Origin: an uncultured Bacteroidota bacterium
Lineage (GTDB): Bacteria > Bacteroidota > Bacteroidia > Bacteroidales > GCA-2748055
Length of the DNA stretch: 47,410 bases
NCBI GenBank assembly: GCA_937129385.1
Contig: CAKZNC010000170.1
Location: forward strand, 1 to 47,410
Direction of reading: 5' to 3'
The notes beneath the pieces were generated by a model. The model saw nothing but the letters and a program-made list of their open reading frames with translations, was not told the DNA's origin and did no database searches. Position 1 is the first letter of the stretch. Each line of letters begins with the position of its first letter. This document shows positions 18,262-27,949 of the stretch, in pieces. Position numbers and translations under genes: made by a program.

Positions 18262-18909
18262 CTATTCAATGGGTTCCAGGGTAATATTCTGGAATTCCAT
18301 GGGACCTCCTTCCGACTGGATGCAAATATGACCTTTAGTTTTTGAAGGGTTGGTGCTTTTATTTTGTACAGCACCATTTACTATAAGCTCAATGGAGTTT
18401 TCTGTCACAGTGATGTTGTAGCTATTCCATTCACCCGGTTCATTTTCCGTGCTGTTTAGTTTTTTGGGGATCACTTTGAAGCGGTTTTCTTCCGATTCCA
18501 CCATGTACTCCACACCGTCTACCGTAATCCCGGCACCTTTCCCTATAAGCACAAAATCACCGGCCTTTCCAGACATCAGCTGTGCCTCAATACAATTTGG
18601 CCATACCATATCCTTGCCGGTTGCATGGAGGAGGACGCCACTGTTAGCAGGTTCTTCCAGCCATCTCCACTCGACGTGTAATTTGTATGATTCATACTGT
18701 TCATTGGTCCTGATATAGCCGTTTGGGATCCCGCCCACGTATAGTTTGCCCTCCTCAACATGGAATACAGACTCCTGGTCCACGGAGTCGGGAAGTACGA
18801 TGGTCCAGTTTTCCAGGTTTTCCCCGTTAAAGAGTTCAATTGTTGAATCGGTTTTACAGGCGGTTGCCACAAGGATCACTGCGGCTGAAAGAATCATTAG
18901 TTTTTTCAT
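18262..18909 (-). CDS. DUF1080 (3-keto-disaccharide hydrolase-type) lipoprotein
   Basis: A 215-residue lipoprotein with a short signal peptide and lipobox ending VATAC (Cys18), then a single beta-sandwich DUF1080 domain. Family features include ELFNGENLENW near the start, WRWLEEPANSGVLLHATG in the middle, EWNSYNITV, and a final IQSEGGPMEFQNITL. The family (Pfam 3keto-disac_hyd) includes carbohydrate-active enzymes that cleave 3-keto glycosides. It starts 35 bases downstream of the tricorn gene on the same strand. It is one of three DUF1080 proteins in the window. The substrate is unknown. Confidence 0.88.
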   Translation of the reverse strand: MKKLMILSAAVILVATACKTDSTIELFNGENLENWTIVLPDSVDQESVFHVEEGKLYVGGIPNGYIRTNEQYESYKLHVEWRWLEEPANSGVLLHATGKDMVWPNCIEAQLMSGKAGDFVLIGKGAGITVDGVEYMVESEENRFKVIPKKLNSTENEPGEWNSYNITVTENSIELIVNGAVQNKSTNPSKTKGHICIQSEGGPMEFQNITLEPIE

Positions 18910-18944
18910 TTTCTGGTTGGTTTGATATTCATTCGTATAATTAT

Positions 18945-21900
18945 TTACTCTTCAATTTCAAAATATTCGGGTCGTTTCCATCTCACCGGAGCTTCGGGTT
19001 CGGGTTGAAGCTCGAACTCTTGCTCTTTTAAGAGCTCAAGTGCCACCTCAACTGCTTTTTCCAGCTGGGGATCGCCTCCGCTGATCACTTCTGAAGGTTT
19101 CTGTATCACCTGGTAGTCAGGTGCCACACCAATCCCTTCAACTGCCCAGTTTCCATCGACATCATAGAACCCTCCCCTGGGTGCAATCATCCGGCCACCG
19201 TCAATAAATGGAGGTGTATCCCATGTTCCGACCAGTCCGCCCCAGGTTCTGGTGCCGACAAGGGGACCGATGCCCATCTTTTTAAATACGTAGGGAAGGT
19301 AATCTCCGCCGGAACCTGCACTTTCATTAATGACCATGACCTTGGGTCCCCATATTCCCGAAATAGGAGAGGTGAAGGGGCGTTTGTCACCGGCATTGGA
19401 ATTAAAGTATCCATGCAGATTCCTGTTCATGATGTCGATCATGTAATCAGCTGCAGATCCTCCGCCGTTATTTCTTTCATCAATAACGGCTCCTTTCTTG
19501 TGCTGTTGTGCAAAATAGTACCGGTTGAAATTAGAAAATCCTCCACCCCCGGTGTTTGGCAGGTAAACATATGCAAGTTTTCCATTTGATAATTCGTCGA
19601 CCAGCGCCCTGTTGTGCTCTATCCAGTTGAAATATCTTAGCCCTCCTTCATTGCCAACAGGAACCACGGTCACCTTTCTGGGCTCATCATCGGGGGTATC
19701 CTTTATTTCAAGAATCGTCTGTATTCCTGCGGTGCCTTCAAATGCCCTGTACAGGTTCATATCACCCGTCACTTCCAGGCCATTTACAGAAACCAGGTAA
19801 TCTCCCTGTTTCACATCAAGTCCGGGTACATCCAACGGAGCATCTAGCCCGGGATTCCAGGATTCCGAATCATATATCCTGCTGATCCTGTAAAGGTTAT
19901 TGTCTACATTGAAATCAGCTCCAAGCAGACCGATGGAAACCTTTGGCACATCAGGAAAATCTCCGCCGCCAATAAAAGAGTGTCCGACAGCCACCTCACC
20001 GCCAACTATGTCGAGCAGGTAGTTCAGGTCGTCCCTGTGCCTGACGTGTTCCGCCAGTGGCGCATACCATTCATAAATTTTATCCCATGGCGCACCATGT
20101 ACATTCTCAACATACAGGAAATCCCGTTGAAATCGCCATCCTTCCCGGAAAATTTGTTTCCATTCAAGTTCTGGAACCACCTTGTATTTTATGCCCGAGG
20201 TGTTCAAGGTGCCGTCTCCCGGTTTGGCAGATTTACCTGTTGCAGGAACGATCCCCCATGAGGAACCTTTCCTGTACAGCATATTTTGCCTGTCGAAAGA
20301 GGTGCGCGCTTCATTGAGGTCTGTCATGAATTCACCCGACTCCTTCTCCTCCAGGTCATATTTGTGTAGTGTAAAACCCCGTTGGTTGGGAATGGCCTCA
20401 CCATAGAATACTGTGTTTTCAGGTCCTTCGAGGGTGAAAATATAATTCCTTGCCGGCACATCGACCGGGAGGATCCTCCGGGAAATGTTTTCAATATCGA
20501 TATTGATCTCCTCAACGCCTTTTTCTTCATCCTCCTCCTCGTCATCTTTCTTCTTTTTCTTCTTTTTCTTTCCTTTGGCTTCTTTTTCTTCAGATGATTT
20601 TTCGGCGATCTCCTCCTCATCACTTTCCCAGAGAAATGGTGATGGATCTTTACTGTCAAGTATGATCAGGTAGAGGTTCCTGGTGGGGTCAACGTCATAA
20701 TTGCTCATATCCAGCCATCCTGTCTTCAACCCAAAATCAGTGCTTCCCAGGAAATATATATACTTTCCTGATTTATCCCAGACAGGTCCCAGGGCATCTG
20801 CCATTCCATCGGTCAATTGCAGGTTTTCACCTGTCTCGATATTATACACCCTGATCACCTTGAAATGGTTATCCCCAAGTCGTGAATAGGCGATCCACCT
20901 GCTATCAGGAGACCAGGTCGGATTCATGGTCCGGTTGGGATGTGCGTACCGTTCTGTATCCACTTTCTTTGCTTCACCATTTTCAACATTCACGTACCAC
21001 AGGTTGTAATCTGTGTCGGTGTATGCGATATATTTCCCATTGGGAGACCATTCCGGTCTGAAATAATAGGTGGGATTGGGCAGCGCAATTTCCTCAGGTT
21101 CACTTAATCCGTCCTGGGATCCGATCATCAATCTGTATTCACCGCTTGCATCACTGAACCAGGCGATTTTATCTCCTTTGGGTGACCAGGTTGGAAACCG
21201 GTCTGCCACACCCGGGGATGAAGTGAGATTTCTCCAGCTACCATCTTCTTTCGGGATTGTGAAAATATCTCCCCGGTATTCCACGAGTGACCTGACCCCG
21301 GTGGGTGAAAGAGATGCATTTGAAAAATCTGAAGGGCTGACCTTTTCCCAGCGTGGTCTTGCCCAGTGAAAATCACCTTTTACATTGATCACAAGGTCGG
21401 TGATCTCATTGGTTTCAGGGTCGAGAAGATGCAATGTCCCCCCTTGTTCAAAGATGAGTTGCCCGGGGCCTGAGTTGAGGTTCTTTACATCATATTTCCC
21501 GAGGAAAGTATGTTGTTCCAGGTCTTTCGTTTCCGGGTTATAGGACCAGATATTTGCGGAGAGATCCCTTTCGGAGATAAAATAGACCCTTTTACCAAAC
21601 CATACGGGTTTGATGTGTCTTTCATTGTCTGTCCTCGGTGTCTTCTTCAAAGACAGGTCTTCCAGGTTGAGGATCCAGATGGGTTGCGCCTGGCCTCCCC
21701 TGTAATTTCTCCATTCGCTGTCCCATTCATCAAATGGCAGGTAGGCCAGCACTTTGCCATCGGAAGACAATTCTCCGTCTGCAGCTCGTTTGGGAGGAAG
21801 TGGTTCCGGCATCCCGCCTTTTATATTTATTTTATAGATCCTGCTTCTTTTTGTGGGTTGCGATGCTCGCGAGGAGGCGAAGAGCACTTCATCTCCGCCC

Positions 21901-22247
21901 GGCATCCAGCCGATCACAATATCATTTGAAGGATGCCAGGTAAGCCGCTTAGGTTCGCCCCCTTGCACGGGTACGATATAGACATCTGTGTTCCCTTCGT
22001 ATTGTCCTGTAAATGCGACCCATTTACCATCGGGTGAAAAATGCGGATGTTTCTCCGCCCCGGATGATGAGGTCAGCCGGATGGCATCATTCTCACCAAG
22101 TCTGTTTATCCATAGGTCATTTGCATAGACAAATACTACGTGATCATTGCTGATGGCTGGTTCGCGGAGCAACATGGTGCCCTCCTGCGCTATTGCAGGT
22201 TGAATAGCCGGAGCGAGGCACAAAAGTGCCAGCAAAATTCTTTTCAT
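18945..22247 (-). CDS. Tricorn-type protease (S41 family, secreted)
   Basis: A 1100-residue serine protease with a signal peptide (about 1-20). Two beta-propeller regions of WD40/PD40-like repeats occupy about 25-700 (many SPDGKW, SPNGKY and SPDSRW motifs). A PDZ domain lies near 800-860 and a C-terminal TSPc/S41 domain near 880-1060. Active-site candidates are His756 in VGHSF and Ser979 in NESAGSGGDY. Tricorn cleaves oligopeptides left by larger proteases; in Bacteroidota these are exported. A highly charged insert (Lys run, then Asp/Glu run) interrupts the propeller region near 545-590. It heads a pair with the DUF1080 lipoprotein and follows the cupin gene by 41 bases. Confidence 0.93.
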   Translation of the reverse strand: MKRILLALLCLAPAIQPAIAQEGTMLLREPAISNDHVVFVYANDLWINRLGENDAIRLTSSSGAEKHPHFSPDGKWVAFTGQYEGNTDVYIVPVQGGEPKRLTWHPSNDIVIGWMPGGDEVLFASSRASQPTKRSRIYKINIKGGMPEPLPPKRAADGELSSDGKVLAYLPFDEWDSEWRNYRGGQAQPIWILNLEDLSLKKTPRTDNERHIKPVWFGKRVYFISERDLSANIWSYNPETKDLEQHTFLGKYDVKNLNSGPGQLIFEQGGTLHLLDPETNEITDLVINVKGDFHWARPRWEKVSPSDFSNASLSPTGVRSLVEYRGDIFTIPKEDGSWRNLTSSPGVADRFPTWSPKGDKIAWFSDASGEYRLMIGSQDGLSEPEEIALPNPTYYFRPEWSPNGKYIAYTDTDYNLWYVNVENGEAKKVDTERYAHPNRTMNPTWSPDSRWIAYSRLGDNHFKVIRVYNIETGENLQLTDGMADALGPVWDKSGKYIYFLGSTDFGLKTGWLDMSNYDVDPTRNLYLIILDSKDPSPFLWESDEEEIAEKSSEEKEAKGKKKKKKKKDDEEEDEEKGVEEINIDIENISRRILPVDVPARNYIFTLEGPENTVFYGEAIPNQRGFTLHKYDLEEKESGEFMTDLNEARTSFDRQNMLYRKGSSWGIVPATGKSAKPGDGTLNTSGIKYKVVPELEWKQIFREGWRFQRDFLYVENVHGAPWDKIYEWYAPLAEHVRHRDDLNYLLDIVGGEVAVGHSFIGGGDFPDVPKVSIGLLGADFNVDNNLYRISRIYDSESWNPGLDAPLDVPGLDVKQGDYLVSVNGLEVTGDMNLYRAFEGTAGIQTILEIKDTPDDEPRKVTVVPVGNEGGLRYFNWIEHNRALVDELSNGKLAYVYLPNTGGGGFSNFNRYYFAQQHKKGAVIDERNNGGGSAADYMIDIMNRNLHGYFNSNAGDKRPFTSPISGIWGPKVMVINESAGSGGDYLPYVFKKMGIGPLVGTRTWGGLVGTWDTPPFIDGGRMIAPRGGFYDVDGNWAVEGIGVAPDYQVIQKPSEVISGGDPQLEKAVEVALELLKEQEFELQPEPEAPVRWKRPEYFEIEE
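20500..20610 (-). other. Low-complexity charged tract within the tricorn gene
   Basis: The coding strand is almost pure purine here and encodes eight consecutive lysines followed by an Asp/Glu-rich run. It lies between propeller modules and is absent from the usual compact tricorn fold, so it is probably a disordered loop. Out-of-frame open frames over this stretch are artefacts of the composition. Confidence 0.8.
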
Positions 22248-22288
22248 GACGTTTTGATTTATTAATGATCGAAAAAGTTACGAAAAAT

Positions 22289-22615
22289 TTACCTGGCAGC
22301 ATACCTGTCATGGTCCTCAAACACATCCATTAACCAGGTTTTCTGACGAAATACTGCAGAATGGAGCACTCCCGAAGGAACAAAATAGTGGTCTCCCTTC
22401 CCGTAGGTTTTTGTCTCCCCTCCAATTGTCAGATCCATCTCACCTTCGAATACCACGCCCCATTGTGCTCCGTGTTTATGTTCCGCTACCTCCCCAACAG
22501 CTTCGATCTCGAAGAACACGGTTTGCTGATGTTCTCCCTGCATCAGTTTTCCCTTTACCCCTTCAAATGGGATATCGGCGTCGGGCAATTGCATGATCAT
22601 TTCCGGATATTTCAT
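22289..22615 (-). CDS. Small cupin-domain protein
   Basis: A 108-residue single-domain cupin without a signal peptide. Cupin motif 1 appears as EHKHGAQWGVVFEGE, with His-x-His and a following Glu as metal ligands, and motif 2 as PSGVLHSA with the last metal His. It may be a small metalloenzyme or ligand-binding protein; the function cannot be set from sequence. It lies between PPK2 and tricorn on the same strand. The 156-base gap upstream holds a possible promoter on the minus strand (TTTG, 22 bases, TATCTTCG), but the match is weak. Confidence 0.82.
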   Translation of the reverse strand: MKYPEMIMQLPDADIPFEGVKGKLMQGEHQQTVFFEIEAVGEVAEHKHGAQWGVVFEGEMDLTIGGETKTYGKGDHYFVPSGVLHSAVFRQKTWLMDVFEDHDRYAAR

Positions 22616-22771
22616 AGGTTCAGATATTGTGTCTTATCATTTAAGTCAATCCCGAAGATAGTGATTATCGGGTTGGAATGGTCAAAAATTTTATGGATGA
22701 TGCTTCCATAATTGCATCCATCAATATTGTGGGGCATAGAAGATGGCTAAGCCTGGTGAACTGGAAGATGG

Positions 22772-23593
22772 TCAGTATATTTCCTCCACGAAGGTCTGTT
22801 CGGTGATCGGAGGCCTTACATATCCCTCCTTGTTGATCGGGGGCAGTTCGATCTTCGGATGTCCAATCTCCTTGTAGGGAATCCTGGAAAGCAGGTGTGA
22901 GATACAGTTGAGGCGGGCACGCCGCTTGTCATCGGCATTCACAACGTACCATGGGGCAATTTTCGTGTCGGTATAGGAGAACATTTCATCTTTGGCACGT
23001 GAATATTCAACCCAGCGTGTTCTGGACTCCATGTCCATCGGACTGAATTTCCATCTTCTGAGCGGGTCATTGATCCTTGACCTGAATCTTTTCTCCTGTT
23101 CTTCATCACTTACGGAGAACCAGTACTTGATCAGGGTGATCCCGGATTGTATCAGCATCTCTTCAAAACGCGGACAACTGCGAAGAAACTCCCAGTATTC
23201 CTCGTCGGAGCAAAACCCCATCACTCTTTCCACCCCGGCACGGTTGTACCAGCTGCGGTCAAAAAGCACCATCTCACCAGCGGCAGGAAGGTGTGCCACA
23301 TATCGCTGAAAATACCATTGTGACTTTTCCCTTTCTGTGGGGACACCCAGTGCGACGACCCTGGCGATCCTCGGATTCAGTCGCTGTGTGATCCGTTTGA
23401 TCACCCCTCCTTTGCCGGCGGCATCCCTTCCTTCGAATATAACGACTACCTTCAGCTTCTCTCTCTTGATCCATTCATGCTGTTTCACCAGTTCAAGTTG
23501 AAGACGCTCTAGCTCCCGGAAGTAGAATTTCTTTTTCAGGCGACCGGATTTTGTTTCAGGCAGCTTTTTTCCTTTGGTCAGATTGGCACTCAT
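22772..23593 (-). CDS. ppk2: Polyphosphate kinase 2 (PPK2)
   Basis: A 273-residue P-loop kinase that moves phosphate between polyphosphate and nucleotides (NDP to NTP or the reverse). The Walker A variant EGRDAAGKGG lies at 54-63, the Walker B region MVLFDRSWYNRAG at 108-120, and the lid-module arginines in the RFRSRINDPLRRWK stretch near 190. Length fits a one-domain class I PPK2. It is divergent from the DUF5009 gene; a TAACTTG element precedes it on the minus strand. Nucleotide preference cannot be read reliably from sequence. Confidence 0.93.
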   Translation of the reverse strand: MSANLTKGKKLPETKSGRLKKKFYFRELERLQLELVKQHEWIKREKLKVVVIFEGRDAAGKGGVIKRITQRLNPRIARVVALGVPTEREKSQWYFQRYVAHLPAAGEMVLFDRSWYNRAGVERVMGFCSDEEYWEFLRSCPRFEEMLIQSGITLIKYWFSVSDEEQEKRFRSRINDPLRRWKFSPMDMESRTRWVEYSRAKDEMFSYTDTKIAPWYVVNADDKRRARLNCISHLLSRIPYKEIGHPKIELPPINKEGYVRPPITEQTFVEEIY

Positions 23594-23669
23594 TTTTTTA
23601 TGGTCAAGTTACAAAATTGCTGAAAACGAATGCAATGACTGCCGACATACAAATATCTACGGATTCTTT

Positions 23670-23677
23670 TATATTTG
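23670..23677 (+). promoter_or_regulatory. Candidate -7 element of the DUF5009 gene
   Basis: TATATTTG is an exact TAnnTTTG match 31 bases before the chosen ATG. The -33 region is not clear. Confidence 0.4.
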
Positions 23678-23707
23678 GAAAAGCTAAACTCAACCCTTTG
23701 TTGTGCG

Positions 23708-24793
23708 ATGAAAAACGACCGCCTGCTTTCAGTGGATTTCTTCAGGGGAATCACCATGTTCCTTCTTATTGGTGAGTTTACCCATATGTTTACCTATATG
23801 ACGGCGCCACAATTTGAAGGTAGCTGGCTGGATCTTATAGGCACACAATTCCATCATCATCCCTGGAACGGAATGCGTTTCTGGGACCTGGTTCAGCCAT
23901 TTTTCATGTTCATTGTCGGTGTTGCTATCCCGCTCTCTTCGGTAAAACGTGAGGCAAGAGGAGACAGCCGGTCAAGTATGACCGTTCATGCATTCAAGCG
24001 TGCAGCGATCCTGCTTGTTCTTGGCTGGGCCCTTTATTGCATTGGCCCGGGAAGGATCACATTCAGGTTTCAGAATGTCCTCGCACAGTTGTCGGTCGCC
24101 TATCTTATAGCATTCCTGATCAGGAACCAGCGCGTATGGATACAGGCTGCGATATCTGTATTCCTGCTATTGATAACGGAGTTACTGTATCGGGCATTCA
24201 GTGTTCCCGGATTTGATCAGCCCTTCACACCGGATAAAAATTTCGGAGCATGGTTCGACCTTTTGATCTCCGGGGAGTTGTCGGGCGGTCACTGGGTATC
24301 TTTTAATGCCGTCCCCACAACAGCACATACCATCTGGGGAGTACTTGCAGGAAGACTCCTGCTCAGTCAAAAGAATGTAAACAGGAAAATGGTATTGATG
24401 ATCGTCCCGGGAATCCTCCTGGTTATGGCAGGTGTGCTCCTGGATCCAGTCACCCCGATCATCAAGCGGATATCAACAAGTACATTCGTCCTTGTATCGG
24501 GAGGGTGGAGCCTGATCGCACTTGCATTATCCTACTGGATCATTGATGTGAAGGGATACAGGGAATGGTCCCGTTTTTTTGCGATCGTGGGAATGAATCC
24601 GTTGTTCATTTACCTGTTTGCCCATGTGGGCGGAAGTGACCTGGTTTTCCAGGTTTTCAAGCCATTCACCTTTTTCCTGATGGGCTGGACGGATGAAATT
24701 TTTGCGAAAATGATGACCAGTGCAATCACGTGGATGTTTCTATGGTATATCTGCTACTGGCTTTACCGGCACAGGATCTTTATCAAGATCTAG
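23708..24793 (+). CDS. DUF5009 / HGSNAT-like membrane acyltransferase
   Basis: A 361-residue integral membrane protein with about ten helices. It begins with RLLSVDFFRGITMFLLI, the N-terminal signature shared by DUF5009 and heparan-alpha-glucosaminide N-acetyltransferase-like proteins, and has an early HHHPWNGMRFWDLVQPFFMF stretch with conserved His residues. Family members are thought to acetylate sugars across the membrane using acetyl-CoA. The ATG at 23708 sits right before the conserved motif; the upstream extension to 23675 adds eleven unconserved residues. Its stop overlaps the convergent DUF6340-like gene by four bases (CTAG). Confidence 0.85.
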   Translation: MKNDRLLSVDFFRGITMFLLIGEFTHMFTYMTAPQFEGSWLDLIGTQFHHHPWNGMRFWDLVQPFFMFIVGVAIPLSSVKREARGDSRSSMTVHAFKRAAILLVLGWALYCIGPGRITFRFQNVLAQLSVAYLIAFLIRNQRVWIQAAISVFLLLITELLYRAFSVPGFDQPFTPDKNFGAWFDLLISGELSGGHWVSFNAVPTTAHTIWGVLAGRLLLSQKNVNRKMVLMIVPGILLVMAGVLLDPVTPIIKRISTSTFVLVSGGWSLIALALSYWIIDVKGYREWSRFFAIVGMNPLFIYLFAHVGGSDLVFQVFKPFTFFLMGWTDEIFAKMMTSAITWMFLWYICYWLYRHRIFIKI

Positions 24794-25755
24794 TTTTCCT
24801 CCTGTATCCTGAGCATATTGATCTCGTTGATCCTTTGCTGAAGGATGGCTGCATAGTCACGAGCTTTCTTGTTGCCGAATTTGCCCCAGCCCATTTGAGC
24901 CGTTTCACGTGCAAGGTCAAGCTGACCGGTGATCTCGTACACAACGGCAAGGTTGTGAGCAGCGCGTCCCCTGGTTTTTCGATGGCCATTTTCCAGTGCA
25001 TATTGAAGTGCAGTGATGGCTGCATCCCAGTCATTGACCTCCATCATTCTCGCACCCTGTTTCATGCAAGGGTCACCTTTTGAGCGCTTGTAGTAGTGTC
25101 TTTCGGCCCTGATCCAGAAAGGAGCAATCCTTTTTCCATACAGGGTCCCTGCAAGGTAACTTGCTTTTTTCATGGCATCATCGCTGTTCACCGCATTGAG
25201 CATGATCGAGGCAGGATCTTCAGCAGGTAAACGTCCGCCCTTTCCGATACCGTGGTAGTATTGAAATTCATCGATGATCATCTTTTTTCCCGGGTGGTAT
25301 ATACGAAATCCAACCTTCACTTCAGCCACATTATCGATGTATTGTCTGCTGAATATTTCAAGAGCCAGGACTGCATCGGCATTGTGCTGGTTGCATATCT
25401 CGTTGATTTCAAACCACTGCATCGGGGCGGGAAGATCGAGGGCGGTTCCTTTTCTTTTTTCCACAATGCCGGTGACAACGATTTGAAAATCATGGCCTGC
25501 CCCCACCTGCTTATTTACCCCGTCAATACAATATTTCGAAAGACGGTCCTGGTTACCGGTGATGGTCGACAGCAGACCCTTTTCAAGTACGTTGACCACT
25601 TCATTTTCCGAGTGGCTGCGATCAATGATCGCAAGGGTCTCAATATCACCCGGCAGATCAATAACTGCAGGTACCATGATGTCAAAATAGATGCTGGGAG
25701 CTCCCAACAGGATAAAGAGCATGATCAGCAGTATTGAACGGGCAAATTTTTTCAT
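24790..25755 (-). CDS. DUF6340-like exported protein
   Basis: A 321-residue protein with an N-terminal signal or anchor (about 5-22) and a C-terminal helical region with TPR-like repeats (about 235-310, including WDAAITALQYALENG). The region after the signal, DIMVPAVIDLPGDIETLAIIDRS, is what I associate with the Bacteroidota DUF6340 family. Family members I recall are lipoproteins, but no lipobox cysteine is present here. The ATG at 25753-25755 is chosen because the upstream extension to 25803 disrupts the signal peptide. It is divergent from the oxidoreductase gene and shares four bases with the DUF5009 gene. Function is unknown. Confidence 0.65.
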   Translation of the reverse strand: MKKFARSILLIMLFILLGAPSIYFDIMVPAVIDLPGDIETLAIIDRSHSENEVVNVLEKGLLSTITGNQDRLSKYCIDGVNKQVGAGHDFQIVVTGIVEKRKGTALDLPAPMQWFEINEICNQHNADAVLALEIFSRQYIDNVAEVKVGFRIYHPGKKMIIDEFQYYHGIGKGGRLPAEDPASIMLNAVNSDDAMKKASYLAGTLYGKRIAPFWIRAERHYYKRSKGDPCMKQGARMMEVNDWDAAITALQYALENGHRKTRGRAAHNLAVVYEITGQLDLARETAQMGWGKFGNKKARDYAAILQQRINEINMLRIQEEN

Positions 25756-25831
25756 GATCGGAAGGATTATTCGTTTAATGATGCAATTTATGCTATTTTT
25801 CAAATCTGTAATACGAAGAAGAGATTATTTC

Positions 25832-26776
25832 ATGATGAAAGCAGTATATTTCAACGAATATGGTGACAGGGAACAGATGATTTTCGGCGATCTGCCGGTG
25901 CCTGAACCCGGACCGGGGGAGGTGCTGATCCGGGTTGCCGCAGCTTCTGTAAACCCTGTTGACTGGAAAGTCCGCGAGGGAAGACTTAAAATGTTCTCGG
26001 GGAGAAAATTTCCATTGATCCCGGGATCAGAACTCTCCGGAACAGTTGTCTCTGCCGGGAGCAAGGTTAAGGATTTCAAACAGGGAGACCGGGTCTTCGC
26101 TGGATTAAGTCATAAGGGGGGTGCTTATGCTGAATATGTTGCAGCAAACCCATCAAAAATCATCACCATTCCCGATGAACTTCCGTTTATCGAGGGGTCA
26201 ACGCTCGCCGTTGCGGGCATGACGGCCATGCAGGCATTTACGATGCATTACAGGGTGAAGCCAGGTGACGAGGTGCTGGTGAACGGAGCATCAGGAGGAG
26301 TGGGTACCTATGCGGTTCAGATTGCAAAAATCCTGGGAGCCAGGGTTACGGCTGTGTGCAGCGAAAAAAATACTGCATTGGTGCAGGATCTCGGTGCCGA
26401 TGAGGTTATTGATTACAACCGTGAGGATTTCAGAAAGCGGAAAGAGTCATTTGATGTGATCCTTGATGCTGCGGCCAACGCTTTTTTTCCTGAGAGTCGA
26501 CACTGCCTGAAAAAGGGGGGGATGCTGATCAAATTGAATCTCTCTGTGAATTTAATCATAAAGGCAATCTTCTTACGGCTATTTTCGTCGCATCAGCTGA
26601 AGGTGATCCTGGTAAAAAACAGGAAAAAAGATCTTCGATGGTTGATCACGCACATCGTCTCCGGACAGATCCGGGTTGTCGTGGATCGCGTATACCCGCT
26701 TTCTGATGCCCGGGAAGCACATGCATACAGCGAGAGTGGCAGGGCCAGGGGTAAACTTGTTCTGGAGATTTCCTAG
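25832..26776 (+). CDS. NADP-dependent zinc-less alcohol dehydrogenase / quinone oxidoreductase-like protein
   Basis: A 314-residue medium-chain dehydrogenase/reductase. The N-terminal GroES-like domain begins KAVYFNEYGD and contains VNPVDWKVREG and PGSELSGTV. The Rossmann domain carries the nucleotide motif VNGASGGVGTYAVQIAKILGA (about 149-169) and DEVIDYNREDF. There is no structural-zinc cysteine cluster, as in quinone-reductase-type members. ATG 25832 or the adjacent 25835 both fit; a longer frame to 25691 runs into the divergent gene. The physiological substrate is not predictable. Confidence 0.88.
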   Translation: MMKAVYFNEYGDREQMIFGDLPVPEPGPGEVLIRVAAASVNPVDWKVREGRLKMFSGRKFPLIPGSELSGTVVSAGSKVKDFKQGDRVFAGLSHKGGAYAEYVAANPSKIITIPDELPFIEGSTLAVAGMTAMQAFTMHYRVKPGDEVLVNGASGGVGTYAVQIAKILGARVTAVCSEKNTALVQDLGADEVIDYNREDFRKRKESFDVILDAAANAFFPESRHCLKKGGMLIKLNLSVNLIIKAIFLRLFSSHQLKVILVKNRKKDLRWLITHIVSGQIRVVVDRVYPLSDAREAHAYSESGRARGKLVLEIS

Positions 26777-26825
26777 GCGAAGGTCGTTATAAAACAAGGT
26801 CTGTCTTTTGAGTGTCCTCCCAGGA

Positions 26826-27911
26826 TCACTTCCCGTAAATTTTTTCCACCTTATTGATGAGTTTCCCGTACATCTCCTCCCGTTCCTCCAGGAGATGTCT
26901 GTAACTTTCCCTGATAGCGGAGTCTGCCTTGTTCCAGGATTCAACCGGATCGGCGTAATCAAAACCACTCTCACCTGTGACATTGGTCCAGTAGTTGGGC
27001 CTGGTCTCGGGAAATGGTTGCTGAAAAATCCCGGCCCATGATCCGTATGAGGGGTCATCAAAGTTATTTTCCGGATCGATCATATAAAGCACTGTTGGCG
27101 TATCTCCCGCCCGGAAATACCACGCCCATTTTACGCGATCTTCTGACACCACTTCCATCAGGTGATCTCCCAGGTGTCCTGCTTTGTCGGCCAGCTCTTT
27201 CATGATCTCAACCGGACGTCCTTTCACCGGTCGTCCGCCCTCATCAGGATATTCCAGTCCGTAGAACATCCCATTGTATCCCCAGTCATTTTCGATCCAC
27301 CAGAGATCGTCAAAGAGCGGGTCACCATAGATCCTGTTCCTTCCCGGTCCGTTCCAGTTGGGCAACACACCATCACCCCCATCTGAAGGGGCCCGCAGGT
27401 TGGTTCCGATGGATAAGACCCTGATCGATTCTGCAATTTCAGGTTCCTTAATCAGCGCGTCTTTTAGAATATTCATGTTTCCCCAGGCAAGGATATAAAG
27501 CGGACGGTTGTCTTTGGCCTGTGCTTCGCTGATGATCCTCTGAATGGCCGAGTCCCTGTTGGTCTGCAGTGCTTCATTGAAGAAATAGCCGGGTTCCGGG
27601 AACCCCATATCTTTGAAATTATTGGTTGTGTCCTGGTAATCTTTTCTGTAATTTTCCAAAACTCTCTCTGCAGCGGTGATGCCCCCAGGTTCTTCGCCCC
27701 GCCCGAATTTTTCCGGAATAATGGCCCGGATGTCCAGTTCGTCTGCGTACCACAGCACATGACACAGGCTTTGTATGTCGTCAGGATCTCCGCAACAAAC
27801 CTGGATATCAGTAGTAATGATCACCCTTGGTTTTTCCGGGGGCTTGTTGCATGCTGTGAACAGGACACCAAGGAAAATAAGGAATGCAAAGGATGGATAC
27901 CTCATGATCAT
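26826..27911 (-). CDS. DUF1593 nucleoside-hydrolase-like lipoprotein
   Basis: A 361-residue lipoprotein: signal peptide ending FTAC (Cys20), then a nucleoside-hydrolase-like fold. The metal-site loop reads TTDIQVCCGDPDDIQSL, with the expected D-x(n)-GDPDD pattern but four extra residues including a Cys pair. Later stretches such as YILAWGNMNIL and LSIGTNLRAPSDGGDG fit the family (Sde182-type, DUF1593). Members cleave or bind glycosides or nucleosides outside the cytoplasm; activity is poorly defined. It lies 38 bases downstream of upp, suggesting a salvage link, though it may equally act on polysaccharides. Confidence 0.78.
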   Translation of the reverse strand: MIMRYPSFAFLIFLGVLFTACNKPPEKPRVIITTDIQVCCGDPDDIQSLCHVLWYADELDIRAIIPEKFGRGEEPGGITAAERVLENYRKDYQDTTNNFKDMGFPEPGYFFNEALQTNRDSAIQRIISEAQAKDNRPLYILAWGNMNILKDALIKEPEIAESIRVLSIGTNLRAPSDGGDGVLPNWNGPGRNRIYGDPLFDDLWWIENDWGYNGMFYGLEYPDEGGRPVKGRPVEIMKELADKAGHLGDHLMEVVSEDRVKWAWYFRAGDTPTVLYMIDPENNFDDPSYGSWAGIFQQPFPETRPNYWTNVTGESGFDYADPVESWNKADSAIRESYRHLLEEREEMYGKLINKVEKIYGK

Positions 27912-27949
27912 ATGAATTAGATGTTGATGTCAGGTTAACGCAGTGCGCT

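Noticed and set aside
20324-20673. Several open frames across the purine-rich tract of the tricorn gene, with Phe/Ser or Lys/Arg runs
   Set aside because: They are by-products of the low-complexity tract.
22680-22740. Inverted GATGC/GCATC repeat upstream of the cupin gene
   Set aside because: Only five pairs hold around a ten-base loop; too weak to call an operator or terminator.
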